DNA from: a virus
Strand: one strand, 5' to 3'
Virus record (IMG/VR): IMGVR_UViG_3300025127_000009
Span: 124,001-188,000 of that record
DNA: 64,000 bases
Shown here: positions 6,571 to 14,717 of the stretch, piece by piece
Position numbering within the stretch: position 1 is the first letter of the stretch
How the letters are laid out: each line of letters opens with the position of its first letter
Program-made: the position numbers and the translations under genes
Notes under the pieces: generated by a model
The model's database searches: none
What the model was told of the DNA's origin: nothing
Seen by the model: only the letters and a program-made list of their open reading frames with translations

Positions 6571-6850
6571 GCTTTCTCCCTTTATCCATTATATAAAGCC
6601 ACTTGCAATAAATCCAACCTTGTCCTAGCCTTGCATCAGCCTTACCTAGATTATAAAAGTAATCTTGATATTTAGTGCCTGGTATTATTTTTACCAGCGC
6701 TTTTTCACTATCATATTTCTCAGTGATTGTGCATTTTTCACCTAATAGATGTAATTTTAGCACTAGTCCTATCCACTCTCTAGTATGCAAATAGTGACCC
6801 ACTAAATCCCCTACCTTGAATCCCTTTGGCTTTTGGAAGGAGAATGTCAT
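6530..6850 (-). CDS. unknown SH3-like protein
   Basis: 106 residues with FKVGDLVGHYLHTREWIGLVLKL near the start, a GD-x-V barrel-type opening, and a lysine-rich tail. It overlaps the downstream HExxH gene by 41 nt, longer than usual here. No Shine-Dalgarno is visible, but the ATG follows the stop of a tiny ORF (6858-6959) by 7 nt, suggesting coupling. Confidence 0.55.
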   Translation of the reverse strand: MTFSFQKPKGFKVGDLVGHYLHTREWIGLVLKLHLLGEKCTITEKYDSEKALVKIIPGTKYQDYFYNLGKADARLGQGWIYCKWLYIMDKGRKHEYKRIKTNNDRK

Positions 6851-6857
6851 GAATTAA

Positions 6858-6959
6858 CTAGTCTTCGTAAACTTGATTAATACTAGCGTTTTCGATGTTT
6901 CTATTGTCGTCACAATCTTTTATCATGAACACACCAAATGTTAATATTGCAGACCACAA
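6858..6959 (-). CDS. possible 33-residue membrane peptide
   Basis: An open frame between two genes: possible TTG start at 6959, in-frame ATG at 6926, and TAG at 6858. The TTG reading gives a hydrophobic N-terminus (LWSAILTFGVFMIKD) and an acidic/polar tail ending QVYED. The neighbouring ATG lies 7 nt after its stop. The start is uncertain and it may be non-coding. Confidence 0.25.
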   Translation of the reverse strand: MWSAILTFGVFMIKDCDDNRNIENASINQVYED

Positions 6960-6984
6960 TATTAAAGATAGTCTTTCTAAAATT

Positions 6985-7536
6985 TTATGTGATAGTTGAA
7001 TAGTCGTTTACCTCCACTACCTGACCTAATACATAGGTATATCGGCTTAAGACATCACCTCTTCCTCTATCCTTCGCATCTTCTATAAGATGCCTCATTC
7101 TATGAAACAAGGTCTCGCAGTTTATATAAAAAGACAAAGCATCTACTAACGCCGTGACACCTGTCAGGCCCATTGAGGATCCGTTAGAAGTAAAATCTGT
7201 GATGTATCCTCTTGAGTTTTTAAATTGTATCTTTATTCTCATGTTAGACTTTAAAATTTCTGCTTTGTGGTCTATCTGGAAATAAGCATCGTGAAGCGCC
7301 AAAGTGTTCAGAGAAGTGTGCTTTTTCTGATAGTGAGAAAACAATGCGGAATACGCAGAATCAAGGAGGCCGACACCTGAACCCTTAAGAGTCCTTGCTT
7401 TCTCGCCCTCTTTAACTTTAATTTTTATTGTGGATTCACTATCTGCAAATTCTTGTAGACTGTAATCTAACAAGTCTAATGTAAATATGTCTTGTAAGTA
7501 TTCCTGAAAAAATTCACGGAGTTGTTCTTTGTTCAT
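6985..7536 (-). CDS. LeuA dimerisation-domain-like protein
   Basis: 183 residues. The layout GSGVGLLDSAYSAL, LNTLALHDAYFQID, a strand with NMRIKIQFKNSRGYITDF, then SSMGLTGVTALVDALSFYIN matches the regulatory (LeuA_dimer) domain of 2-isopropylmalate and citramalate synthases: G-x-G-P-V-D-A, L-x-D-Y, and D-I-I-x-A-S-x-x-A-x-x-x-A-x-N elements in the same order. The catalytic TIM barrel is absent. It overlaps the 778-residue gene upstream by 4 nt. A role as ligand sensor or decoy for host leucine or isoleucine synthesis is inference. Confidence 0.5.
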   Translation of the reverse strand: MNKEQLREFFQEYLQDIFTLDLLDYSLQEFADSESTIKIKVKEGEKARTLKGSGVGLLDSAYSALFSHYQKKHTSLNTLALHDAYFQIDHKAEILKSNMRIKIQFKNSRGYITDFTSNGSSMGLTGVTALVDALSFYINCETLFHRMRHLIEDAKDRGRGDVLSRYTYVLGQVVEVNDYSTIT

Positions 7537-9869
7537 AGATCGGCCTTTTCAAATCCTGCAGAGATTTTAAATATCCTAACTACTCCCTTTGTTTTTCTTA
7601 TTGCTTGTAGTATCTTCACCTTAGCATCTTCTGGCGACCTTAGTATACCCGGTATGCTTGGAATGAATTTTATCTTGAGACCAGCGATAAAATCAGTTTC
7701 ACTGATTCTCTGGTTCTTGATCTTAACATCAACAACTGTAACACTTGGGACAGCGCGAATATCTGCCACGATATCTTCAAGACCTCTCATCTTGTCATCT
7801 GTGTCTTTGGCAGGGCGATATCCAAGCATGAGATAGAAAGCATATATTTGTGTTTGCCTAGATCTTTCACTAATCATTTCATTAAAATAATTTGAAACGT
7901 CCTCTTCTATATCCTCGCTATCATAATTTACCCACGATCCAGGCTCATATGTTCTCATATAGTCTTCAATTGCAGCATCAAAACTTTCTTTAAAGAACGC
8001 CTTATTTCCATCTATTAGTTTCATGAGATTTAAGAGCGCCATCACATCCTCGTCATCATGCTTATAGTTAATTTCTATCACAGGAAAAAGTTCTATTGAA
8101 CTCTTGTCCTGGCTATCTTCATAATCATCCATGTTCCACGTATTGGCACGAAAAGAAAAGCCTCTGCTGCGTTCAGGCATACTATCGTCTAGAACTGATA
8201 CTATGCTATCTAGTCGGTCTGGCGGTGCAACTGACTTAACCCGCTTAAGCATATGCTTTTTTAGCACTTTCATTAACTGACGAGACTTCTTTGTCAGTGC
8301 ATCGGACTGGGCCTGATCCCAGGGATTGGGAGGAAACTGATAGTTTTCGTTGTCAGTCTCATATTCAAACCTACCGCCAACGTATTTTTTAAATGCATTC
8401 TCAGTTGGATAACCATCTATATACCTGATACCGCGATCTCTTATAAAACTATCTAAACCCTTTGTGACCTTCTCTTCATTTGAAGCAACGGTGTAAAACA
8501 AATTTGCTTTTACTACACCCTTTTGTATAAGTTCTTGCTTTATGGACGCTTCAATGTCCATTCCGAAACCTTGTGAGATTGTTCTATATCTTAGAAATTT
8601 TTTAAAACTTTCAATGCTCATGTCGAATGCATCTCGCGATCTGCTGACTGCGTTTTGATTAGTAGTAAATTCTGGTGTCAAATCAAAAATAATTTTGTTT
8701 TCTTTTGTGGAAACAATAACGGCATCGGATGCTCCTATTCTTCCACTCCCTAAATAGAATCCTGCTACGCCAGCAAACATATCTGCAATTGAACCTAACA
8801 AACCCTTTGACTGTCCTATTAAGGGGTCGCCACCTTTATCTTCCGTGAATTCTCCTGGTGCAAACTGCATTGTATACATCGCACCAAATTGAATACCCGG
8901 TTGGCCATCTTTTCTCTTTGTGTAAAAAACATCAAAATTGCTGTGAAAATTTGACCTGGCGGTGTTCAACACACTTTTCGCTTCTTTCATTTCCTGTTCG
9001 GTTGTGTCTGGTGGATTGGTCCTCGCATTTTCTAGCGCGGCTCTGGTTATATCATCATATAGATCGCCTACGTCAGTCCCCTTTAAACCTGAGAGTTTGA
9101 GGGCTGCAGGCAGTACATCCTCTACTTGATAATCGTTGTCCGGTGAATCCCAAGCATCGATAATTTCATAGTTGCCCGTGTCCTCTTTGCCTATACGAAG
9201 TGCAATCCTGTGAAGCGGATTGTCTGTTGGAATTTTTGGAAACCTTATAATAGCAAAAACATAACCCTGTTTAGTGTAATTTATGAATTGATTTTCAAAA
9301 TCTAAATTATCCTCATCTGTGCCTGAGATGCACCATTTAGTGTTCCTACCAAGGAAACAAGATGCTTCAGTAGTGTGAGGACGTTGAACTACTGCGATTT
9401 GATCTCTATAAAGTTCATCAACATCTTGTTTCAAAACTTGTTCCGTTTCGCTGCGACTTGGACCCACTTTCATCACAGCATTTTCTAAATCTACAGGCTT
9501 TTTATATTTCATGATATCTTTTTCTGGAATCTTTGATATGTTCTTGTCGAATTTTTGAACTAAATTTAAAAAGTCTATAGCGGTTTCTTCTATGTCTTCA
9601 ATAGCATCGTCTTCTTCATCTAAAGGTTCGTCAGGATCATAATCTGAAACTTTATTTTGGAAAGCGTTCTGCATTGACATCGTAAGCCACTCAATGTATT
9701 TAGAAACTTTCAATTTCCTTTTTGTTAACTCACGCACGAAGAGGTCTATTACGTTCCAAGTGTTCCAGTGTGGATATTTAACCTTTACATCTTTAATCCT
9801 GGCCTCAGTGAGGAGATCAAAGGAATTATCATTTAAGAATTTTTTCCAGGCTCTAGTGCTATAAGACAT
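7533..9869 (-). CDS. large unknown protein with TKWC motif
   Basis: 778 residues, soluble, no transmembrane segment. Features: an acidic patch at about residues 78-94 (DPDEPLDEEDDAIEDIEE), a conserved-looking motif SCFLGRNTKWCISG near residue 170 followed by a beta hairpin (GYVFAIIRFP), a Gly-rich stretch in the middle (GLLGSIADMFAGVAGFYLG), and an alpha/beta C-terminus (VVDVKIKN, KTKGVVRIFKI). TKWC-type motifs occur in other unexplained large phage proteins. It could be injected or virion-associated, but I cannot assign a role. It shares a 4-nt overlap with the LeuA-like gene. Confidence 0.7.
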   Translation of the reverse strand: MSYSTRAWKKFLNDNSFDLLTEARIKDVKVKYPHWNTWNVIDLFVRELTKRKLKVSKYIEWLTMSMQNAFQNKVSDYDPDEPLDEEDDAIEDIEETAIDFLNLVQKFDKNISKIPEKDIMKYKKPVDLENAVMKVGPSRSETEQVLKQDVDELYRDQIAVVQRPHTTEASCFLGRNTKWCISGTDEDNLDFENQFINYTKQGYVFAIIRFPKIPTDNPLHRIALRIGKEDTGNYEIIDAWDSPDNDYQVEDVLPAALKLSGLKGTDVGDLYDDITRAALENARTNPPDTTEQEMKEAKSVLNTARSNFHSNFDVFYTKRKDGQPGIQFGAMYTMQFAPGEFTEDKGGDPLIGQSKGLLGSIADMFAGVAGFYLGSGRIGASDAVIVSTKENKIIFDLTPEFTTNQNAVSRSRDAFDMSIESFKKFLRYRTISQGFGMDIEASIKQELIQKGVVKANLFYTVASNEEKVTKGLDSFIRDRGIRYIDGYPTENAFKKYVGGRFEYETDNENYQFPPNPWDQAQSDALTKKSRQLMKVLKKHMLKRVKSVAPPDRLDSIVSVLDDSMPERSRGFSFRANTWNMDDYEDSQDKSSIELFPVIEINYKHDDEDVMALLNLMKLIDGNKAFFKESFDAAIEDYMRTYEPGSWVNYDSEDIEEDVSNYFNEMISERSRQTQIYAFYLMLGYRPAKDTDDKMRGLEDIVADIRAVPSVTVVDVKIKNQRISETDFIAGLKIKFIPSIPGILRSPEDAKVKILQAIRKTKGVVRIFKISAGFEKADL

Positions 9870-9904
9870 TTAGTGTACCCTTTTTCAACTAATTAGTGCT
9901 ATTT

Positions 9905-9935
9905 TATAAGAAAAGAGGAGCAAATGCTCCTCTTT
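9905..9935 (-). terminator. rho-independent terminator after Hsp20
   Basis: Minus strand: a 10-bp stem AAAGAGGAGC / GCTCCTCTTT with a 4-nt loop, followed by TCTTAT to make a U-rich tail. It lies 28 nt after the Hsp20 stop codon. Confidence 0.8.
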
Positions 9936-9962
9936 AATTATACAGGTTGCGGGTTATATTTT

Positions 9963-10361
9963 TTAGGATACAGTAATACTTCTGGTATTTATACCAGCCT
10001 CTGTCTTGGGCACTGTTACTGTCAGTATACCATCTTCCGCAATTGCTGTAATGTTCTCTACGTCAACATTCTTTGGCAACGTCCACGATTTACTAAAAGA
10101 CCTTGTGGCAACGGAGTTGGCTGTAGCCTCTTCCTGTTTATAAGAAACTGTTACCAAATTGTCTTTTACGTCAACCTTTACCTGGTCCTTTGGCACACCG
10201 GGAACTGCTAATTGAATATCATAGCCGCTCTCGGTTTTATTTACGTTAGTCGCCACTTGCGTGTTTGATAGTGGCCTTGTGCTTACAAATCCGTCAAATA
10301 AAGAATCGGTAAATGTATCAAAAATATCTCTGTTAGGGTTCCAATGTGCAAGAAAACTCAT
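9963..10361 (-). CDS. small heat shock protein (Hsp20/alpha-crystallin)
   Basis: 132 residues. The alpha-crystallin domain spans about residues 35-125: YDIQLAVPGVPKDQVKVDV, NLVTVSYKQ, SFSKSWTLPKNVD, and the signature GILTVTVPK. The short N-terminus contains hydrophobic Phe-rich residues (IFDTFTDSLFDGF) used for oligomerisation and client binding. It is an ATP-independent holdase in the cytoplasm. It has a perfect promoter, an AGGAGG ribosome site and a terminator, making it a monocistronic, probably strongly expressed unit. Hsp20 genes are known in cyanophages. Confidence 0.95.
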   Translation of the reverse strand: MSFLAHWNPNRDIFDTFTDSLFDGFVSTRPLSNTQVATNVNKTESGYDIQLAVPGVPKDQVKVDVKDNLVTVSYKQEEATANSVATRSFSKSWTLPKNVDVENITAIAEDGILTVTVPKTEAGINTRSITVS

Positions 10362-10397
10362 AGTTAATCCTCCTTGTTGTTATTTCCTTGTGTTTAT

Positions 10398-10425
10398 ATT
10401 ATAAGCACGTCTGGAAATATGTCAA
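10398..10425 (-). promoter_or_regulatory. consensus sigma70 promoter of hsp20
   Basis: Minus strand: -35 TTGACA at 10425-10420, a 16-nt spacer, and -10 TATAAT at 10403-10398. The TGA stop of gene 10422-10763 is embedded in the -35 box. Confidence 0.85.
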
Positions 10426-10763
10426 TAGCGAATTTGAATATAAAGTATTAAAAGTGCGAGAAAGAGACAAGAAAGCGTTTTGGGATTCAACATAGACTCT
10501 CCCAATATTGTCCATGTTAATGCGCCAAAAACTACCACCCCAACTGCTTGAGCAATAAATCTTGCGGCCCACACGGATTCTGAATCAACCCATATTAGAC
10601 GCCAACCATACCAAAATGCAATAGAACAAGGAATCCCCATGACCATCGCGGAAATCACTGGCTTATCTTGCCACCACTCAGATAAAAATTGAGAATTTAA
10701 TTGAAACCAGGCTAAGGTTTGGCCAATGAAAAAAAATATAATTGCTTGTATTAGGTTGCTCAT
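10422..10763 (-). CDS. four-helix membrane protein, unknown
   Basis: 113 residues with about four hydrophobic segments (residues 5-20, 36-58, 66-86, 92-111): IQAIIFFFIGQTLAWFQL, VISAMVMGIPCSIAFWYGW, and so on. It is an integral inner-membrane protein. A Trp-rich first half (WFQL, EWWQDKP) is unusual. No family is recognised; a holin is possible but not supported. It overlaps the upstream gene by 4 nt. Confidence 0.6.
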   Translation of the reverse strand: MSNLIQAIIFFFIGQTLAWFQLNSQFLSEWWQDKPVISAMVMGIPCSIAFWYGWRLIWVDSESVWAARFIAQAVGVVVFGALTWTILGESMLNPKTLSCLFLALLILYIQIRY

Positions 10764-11107
10764 TGTAAAGACAAGTGTATTCCTCTATCTTTAAGTTCTT
10801 GCTTCGATTCTACGAGGGCTATAACACACTTGCTAACATTTAAAACCTCGTCTGTTTCTAATGAATACAAATTTTCAACATCTAGTTTCTTAGTTTTTAT
10901 TAGTTTGCTTAGATATTCCAGAAACAAATATGAATTTGAATACAACTTAGTTATCTCAAAAAAATGTTCTTCAGAATAATTGTTTTGGCCAATAAAGTGA
11001 TCAAACATTAATCTTTTGCAGAAATCCATATTCTGCTTGGCCATCTCTGAAAATGCTTTTGCTTCTGCAGGAGATACCTTTACACCAAATTTAGTTTTCT
11101 TATCCAA
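10760..11107 (-). CDS. unknown helical protein, TTG start
   Basis: 115 residues, almost all helical (SPAEAKAFSEMAKQNMDFC, NSYLFLEYLSKLIKTKK). The initiator is TTG at 11107, preceded by a good GAGG site overlapping the end of the upstream gene. The function is unknown. Confidence 0.6.
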   Translation of the reverse strand: MDKKTKFGVKVSPAEAKAFSEMAKQNMDFCKRLMFDHFIGQNNYSEEHFFEITKLYSNSYLFLEYLSKLIKTKKLDVENLYSLETDEVLNVSKCVIALVESKQELKDRGIHLSLQ

Positions 11108-11492
11108 TTATTCCTCTCCCCCAAAAATGTTTGTTCTTTCTATCATTAGTAACTAGTAAAGCCAAAATAAGAATTTTATCTTCCTCTTTTTTAATTTGTG
11201 CTTTATACAGTTCTAGTTTGCCGAATTTAGGAACTGGCTTCTTTTTTTGATACTTTTTTCTTGGAGGAGGTTGATTAATATAATCAACACAACCTTCGAT
11301 TAATTCATTGTCTGATGTATTTTCTGGAACTTCATCCTCGACTAGGATTCTGGCTGCAACAACCCACTTTTTAGATGCAAAGCCTGGAATATCCCAAAAC
11401 ATGCTCCCATGATATCTGCCTGATTTTGTTTTTGCCTCTAGGTGCCCCAAAGACTCATACTCTGACATAGGTATAAAACTACATTTAAACAT
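11100..11492 (-). CDS. unknown protein
   Basis: 130 residues with an N-terminal beta region (CSFIPMSEYESLGHLEAK), a central acidic part, a basic stretch PPPRKKYQKKKPVPKFGK, and a hydrophobic strand ILILALLVTNDRKN near the end. It overlaps the glutaredoxin gene by 8 nt. Not recognised. Confidence 0.6.
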   Translation of the reverse strand: MFKCSFIPMSEYESLGHLEAKTKSGRYHGSMFWDIPGFASKKWVVAARILVEDEVPENTSDNELIEGCVDYINQPPPRKKYQKKKPVPKFGKLELYKAQIKKEEDKILILALLVTNDRKNKHFWGRGIIG

Positions 11493-11724
11493 CCAGATAT
11501 TCTTTCAGGTTGTCGCAACCACCTATTAATGTAACTTTACCAGTATTTTTATTATTTTTCAACACAATTGGTACGGTTGTGCGATTATAAAACTGCTTTG
11601 CCTCTTCTAAGTGTTCCGGTTCCAAATCAAAAAAGTGATGTTCTATTTTTAAATTCTTAAGAACTCGAACCGCCTCTACACAATAATTGCACGTAGACCT
11701 ACCATAAACAAAAAATCTAACCAT
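11485..11724 (-). CDS. glutaredoxin
   Basis: 79 residues with the thioredoxin-fold glutaredoxin pattern: VRFFVYGRSTCNYC (active site C12-x-x-C15), a following helix, the cis-Pro strand TTVPIVL, and the C-terminal IGGCDNLKEYL (GG-x-D-x-L). A small dithiol glutaredoxin acts as electron donor to reductases or for Fe-S handling. The ribonucleotide reductase of this phage (28467-30329) and IscU (14327-14710) are plausible partners, by inference. Phage T4 also encodes a glutaredoxin-like NrdC. Confidence 0.9.
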   Translation of the reverse strand: MVRFFVYGRSTCNYCVEAVRVLKNLKIEHHFFDLEPEHLEEAKQFYNRTTVPIVLKNNKNTGKVTLIGGCDNLKEYLDV

Positions 11725-11986
11725 AAAGCACTTCCTTTGATCTTTTGATTTTATTAGAAAGTTTCATAAAGTTACCTAAAGCCACGACAGTTTTCGTTTC
11801 ATTGCCAAGAGAATATGTTATTTCTGTAAACTCTTGAATGTGTGCGTCTGGACCTCTCAGTTGCCTATACTCCCAAATACCATTTTTAATAGGGCGCATT
11901 GTTACAATTGAGTTAGGATTAATCGATAAAAAAGTCGTATCACCGCTTTGGTGTCTAGAATCCTCAAGCACTTCTAGATTTAACAT
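11717..11986 (-). CDS. unknown protein
   Basis: 89 residues from the ATG at 11986. This start is preferred over the ATG at 11995, which sits only 1 nt from the GGAG. The sequence is beta-rich (TTFLSINPNSIVTMRPI, IWEYRQLRG) with a basic end. It overlaps glutaredoxin by 8 nt. Not recognised. Confidence 0.55.
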   Translation of the reverse strand: MLNLEVLEDSRHQSGDTTFLSINPNSIVTMRPIKNGIWEYRQLRGPDAHIQEFTEITYSLGNETKTVVALGNFMKLSNKIKRSKEVLYG

Positions 11987-12311
11987 TTTCTTCATTCTCC
12001 TGACTATTTTCTTTTAATTGATGAATCTTATTCTGAAGTTCCTGATCGTCTTCGGGTGTCACGACAGGGACCATTGTTCTCAGAAAACCCGCGAGTATGG
12101 AGGCACAATCTGCATAGTTTTCTGAAAGAGACGCTGTTTTTTCTGCTAGTGTTTCTAGTTTCTTGTGCGAAGAAACGCCATAATCACCAACGCACAAGTC
12201 ATCATTAAGGTCTGTCAATTGCGACAAGACCTCTGCATTTTTATTTATTAGTTGTCTTAATACTTCTGGGACTTCACTTAAATCAACTGCATACGAAACT
12301 TTAACTTTCAA
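11964..12311 (-). CDS. unknown protein, TTG start
   Basis: 115 residues. The start is TTG at 12311 with an AGGAGG site 5 nt upstream, overlapping nothing on the 5' side. The N-terminus is a beta strand (KVKVSYAVDLSEVPEVL); the rest is helical with heptad-like acidic residues (LQNKIHQLKENSQENEE), perhaps a short coiled coil. The function is unknown. Confidence 0.55.
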   Translation of the reverse strand: MKVKVSYAVDLSEVPEVLRQLINKNAEVLSQLTDLNDDLCVGDYGVSSHKKLETLAEKTASLSENYADCASILAGFLRTMVPVVTPEDDQELQNKIHQLKENSQENEENVKSRSA

Positions 12312-12312
12312 C

Positions 12313-12591
12313 TTAACCTCCTATAGTTTTTAATACGAAAGCGCTGGCTAGGCCAACAAGAGCAGTGAAGAGTGTCCACAACATCTTGGAAGACGTAGAC
12401 TTCCAACTCTCTAGTGCTCTAATTCTAGCATATAAGCCTTCATCTGGATTATACACCGCTTCTTTAATTTTTGCAACATTTTCTACCATCTCATCCTGCC
12501 TCTCTTTCATGGAATCTATAGAGTTGCATAATTTATCTAACTTTCTTGTTAGTTCTAATACAAATTCGTTACTAATTGGCGTTTCTGACAT
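12313..12591 (-). CDS. coiled-coil protein with C-terminal membrane anchor
   Basis: 92 residues: a coiled coil (about 8-50, LTRKLDKLCNSIDSMKERQ), then a C-terminal hydrophobic helix (SKMLWTLFTALVGLASAFVL). This coil-plus-tail-anchor layout recalls XhlA-type lysis accessory proteins and class III holin partners, but there is no decisive motif. A strong AGGAGG site precedes the ATG, and a CTATTTA late-type motif lies about 75 nt upstream. Confidence 0.55.
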   Translation of the reverse strand: MSETPISNEFVLELTRKLDKLCNSIDSMKERQDEMVENVAKIKEAVYNPDEGLYARIRALESWKSTSSKMLWTLFTALVGLASAFVLKTIGG

Positions 12592-12662
12592 TGAAAGGAC
12601 CTCCTGCTTGGTGTGGTTAAATTAACAAAAACAGCGACCCATATAGAAGTGACAACCTACAA

Positions 12663-12673
12663 GATAAATAGAC
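12663..12673 (-). promoter_or_regulatory. possible late-promoter-like motif
   Basis: GTCTATTTATC on the minus strand, in the 91-nt gap between groEL and gene 12313-12591. It shares the CTATTTA core found before several tail genes. Evidence is motif recurrence only. Confidence 0.3.
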
Positions 12674-12682
12674 TTAAATATC

Positions 12683-14278
12683 TCAGTTTTCTTTATTATC
12701 TTGAATAATCGCAAAATTAGTTGTTAATAAAGTTCCAGCCGCAGAAACTGCATTTCTTAGCGCATTAACTGTGACCTTGCAAGGATCTATTATTCCCTCC
12801 TCAAACATGTCAACCACTTCACCAGTCAAAAAATTAAAACCGACACTATTATTATTTTGTTCTAAAAGAATTTCATTAATCTCAGAAAAATTTAGGCCGG
12901 TATTTTCGATCATAGTTGAAATTGGAGATCGCAATACTTTTAAAAATATATCAACAGCAAAAGACTGTTCATTGGATAATTCCAACTCCTCTACATCTGT
13001 TTCTAAAGATTGTGCTATTCTATAAAGCGTCATGCCACCGCCAGGAACAATACCCTCCTGTTGTGCTGATCTAACCGCCTCTAGAGCATCTTCTATCCTG
13101 TGTTTCTTTTCAATCATTTCAATTTCAGTTGCAGCGCCCACTCTAACAATGGCGACACCGCTAGACAGTCTAGTCACTCTTTCTTGAATTTGCTCTGCAT
13201 CTACTAAACTTTCAGAATCTTTAACTTGCTGTCGAAGGTCGTCAATTCTATCAGATAGTTCTGATGTGTCTGCTGCGCCACCCACAATAATAGTATTGTA
13301 TTTCGAAATCTCCACGGTCTTGCATGTACCAAGATCGTTAATTGTTGCCGTCCGTAAATCATCACCAAGCATAGTTTTAAAGTATCTAGACCCAGTTGCA
13401 ATTGCCATGTCCTGCATTATCGCCCTGCGCTCCTCTCCGTATCTTGGAGATTTAACGGCAGCAACCTTCATTGAGCCACGCGCTGTGTTCATAATAAGAG
13501 CACTTAAAGCCTGACCTGCAATATCATCTGCAACTATAACAAGTGGTTTGTTCTCTCTGGCTGCAATTTCTAACACAGGTAAAATTTCTTGAACATTCTC
13601 AATCTGCGAGTCGCACAAGAATAAAAGTGGATTTTCATATCTACAAACATTTCTTCTTTGATCTGTAACAAAATAATTTGAAACAAAACCAGAGTTAAAT
13701 CTAAAGCCCTCAACAAGATCAAGAGTGGTCTCTGTAGAACGGCCATCTTCAATAGTAACAGACCCTGACTTACCAACCTTATCAACCGCAGTGGATATAA
13801 GATCACCAATAACTGGATCGTTGTTCGCTGATATCTTTGCGACGAAGGCGATATCTTCAACGCTAGAAATAGGACGAGAAACCTCTCTTATTTTATCGCA
13901 TACAAGCCCACAAACCTTGTCTAAGCCACGTTTTACCTCAATAGGAGATATACCCTTACTCAGCAATTCAAGAGAGTTAGAGAACAATTCTCGCGCTAAA
14001 ATGGTAGAAGTTGTAGTACCATCACCAGCATCTGAATTAGTTCTCTCTGACGCTTGCTTAACAATTTCAACTGCCACGTTTTGAAAAGGATTTTCTAATT
14101 CTACAAACCTAGCAACTGTAACACCATCTTTTGTTATGATGGGAGACTTACCTTTTTCTTTTATTATTACATTTCGGCCACGGGGACCGTATGTAGATGC
14201 TACATTGTCGGCTAGTGTGTTTACACCCTCCAACATTAATTCATGCAAACTCTTTCCATTAGAATAACTCTTGGACAT
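12683..14278 (-). CDS. groEL: chaperonin GroEL (Hsp60)
   Basis: 531 residues, essentially full-length. Visible features: N-terminal STYGPRGRNVII, ATP site DGVTVA and DAGDGTTTS (Asp86 corresponds to E. coli Asp87), apical-domain IVADDIAGQALSALIMN, and the C-terminal ATPase segment KKHRIEDALEAVRSA with EGIVPGGG. The usual Gly-Gly-Met tail is missing; the protein ends IIQDNKEN. It forms a double-ring folding machine needing a GroES-type lid; a candidate lid is 28087-28413. It has its own near-perfect promoter. Phage GroELs are known in some large phages but remain uncommon. Confidence 0.97.
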   Translation of the reverse strand: MSKSYSNGKSLHELMLEGVNTLADNVASTYGPRGRNVIIKEKGKSPIITKDGVTVARFVELENPFQNVAVEIVKQASERTNSDAGDGTTTSTILARELFSNSLELLSKGISPIEVKRGLDKVCGLVCDKIREVSRPISSVEDIAFVAKISANNDPVIGDLISTAVDKVGKSGSVTIEDGRSTETTLDLVEGFRFNSGFVSNYFVTDQRRNVCRYENPLLFLCDSQIENVQEILPVLEIAARENKPLVIVADDIAGQALSALIMNTARGSMKVAAVKSPRYGEERRAIMQDMAIATGSRYFKTMLGDDLRTATINDLGTCKTVEISKYNTIIVGGAADTSELSDRIDDLRQQVKDSESLVDAEQIQERVTRLSSGVAIVRVGAATEIEMIEKKHRIEDALEAVRSAQQEGIVPGGGMTLYRIAQSLETDVEELELSNEQSFAVDIFLKVLRSPISTMIENTGLNFSEINEILLEQNNNSVGFNFLTGEVVDMFEEGIIDPCKVTVNALRNAVSAAGTLLTTNFAIIQDNKEN

Positions 14279-14302
14279 TATACCTCACTTTGTTATATTA
14301 AT

Positions 14303-14330
14303 ATTATACACACTATATCATGTGTGTCAA
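14303..14330 (-). promoter_or_regulatory. consensus sigma70 promoter of groEL
   Basis: Minus strand: -35 TTGACA at 14330-14325, a 16-nt spacer, and -10 TATAAT at 14308-14303. The TGA of iscU is inside the -35 box. The leader of about 20 nt carries GTGAGG before the ATG. No CIRCE element is visible. Confidence 0.85.
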
Positions 14331-14710
14331 GGATTATTTTTATTTTTATAATCTTCTATCGCTGCTCTTATCGCATCTTCGGCCAGCACCGAGCAATGAA
14401 TTTTCACTGGTGGCAAACAGAGGTGTTCTGCTATATCTTTGTTCTTTATTTTTATTGCTTCGTCTAGTGTCCTACCCTTTACCCACTCTGTAACAAGTGA
14501 AGATGAAGCAATTGCGGATCCGCAACCATAAGTTTTAAACTTAGCGTCTTCTATTAGGCCGTCATCATTGACCTTAATTTGCAGCCTCATGACATCTCCA
14601 CAAGCAGGAGCGCCGACTAAACCAGTGCCGACGCTTTCATCTTTCACATCTAAAGAACCAACATTTCTGGGATTCTCGTAGTGTTCCAAAACTTGCTTTG
14701 AATATGGCAT
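14327..14710 (-). CDS. iscU: Fe-S cluster assembly scaffold IscU
   Basis: 127 residues aligning along the full IscU family. The three cluster-ligating cysteines sit at C37 (APACGDVM, with Asp39), C63 (YGCGSAIASSS) and C106 (KIHCSVLAEDAI), the same numbering as E. coli IscU, and LPPVK (99-103), the HscA-recognition motif, is intact. It should assemble and transfer [2Fe-2S]/[4Fe-4S] clusters using host IscS and HscA/HscB, since no partner is encoded here. It lies 7 nt downstream of gene 14718-15704. Confidence 0.96.
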   Translation of the reverse strand: MPYSKQVLEHYENPRNVGSLDVKDESVGTGLVGAPACGDVMRLQIKVNDDGLIEDAKFKTYGCGSAIASSSLVTEWVKGRTLDEAIKIKNKDIAEHLCLPPVKIHCSVLAEDAIRAAIEDYKNKNNP

Positions 14711-14717
14711 ATTATAA

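Noticed and set aside
13204-13860. Minus-strand frames inside groEL (65 and 96 codons)
   Set aside because: Out-of-frame shadows within a conserved full-length gene.
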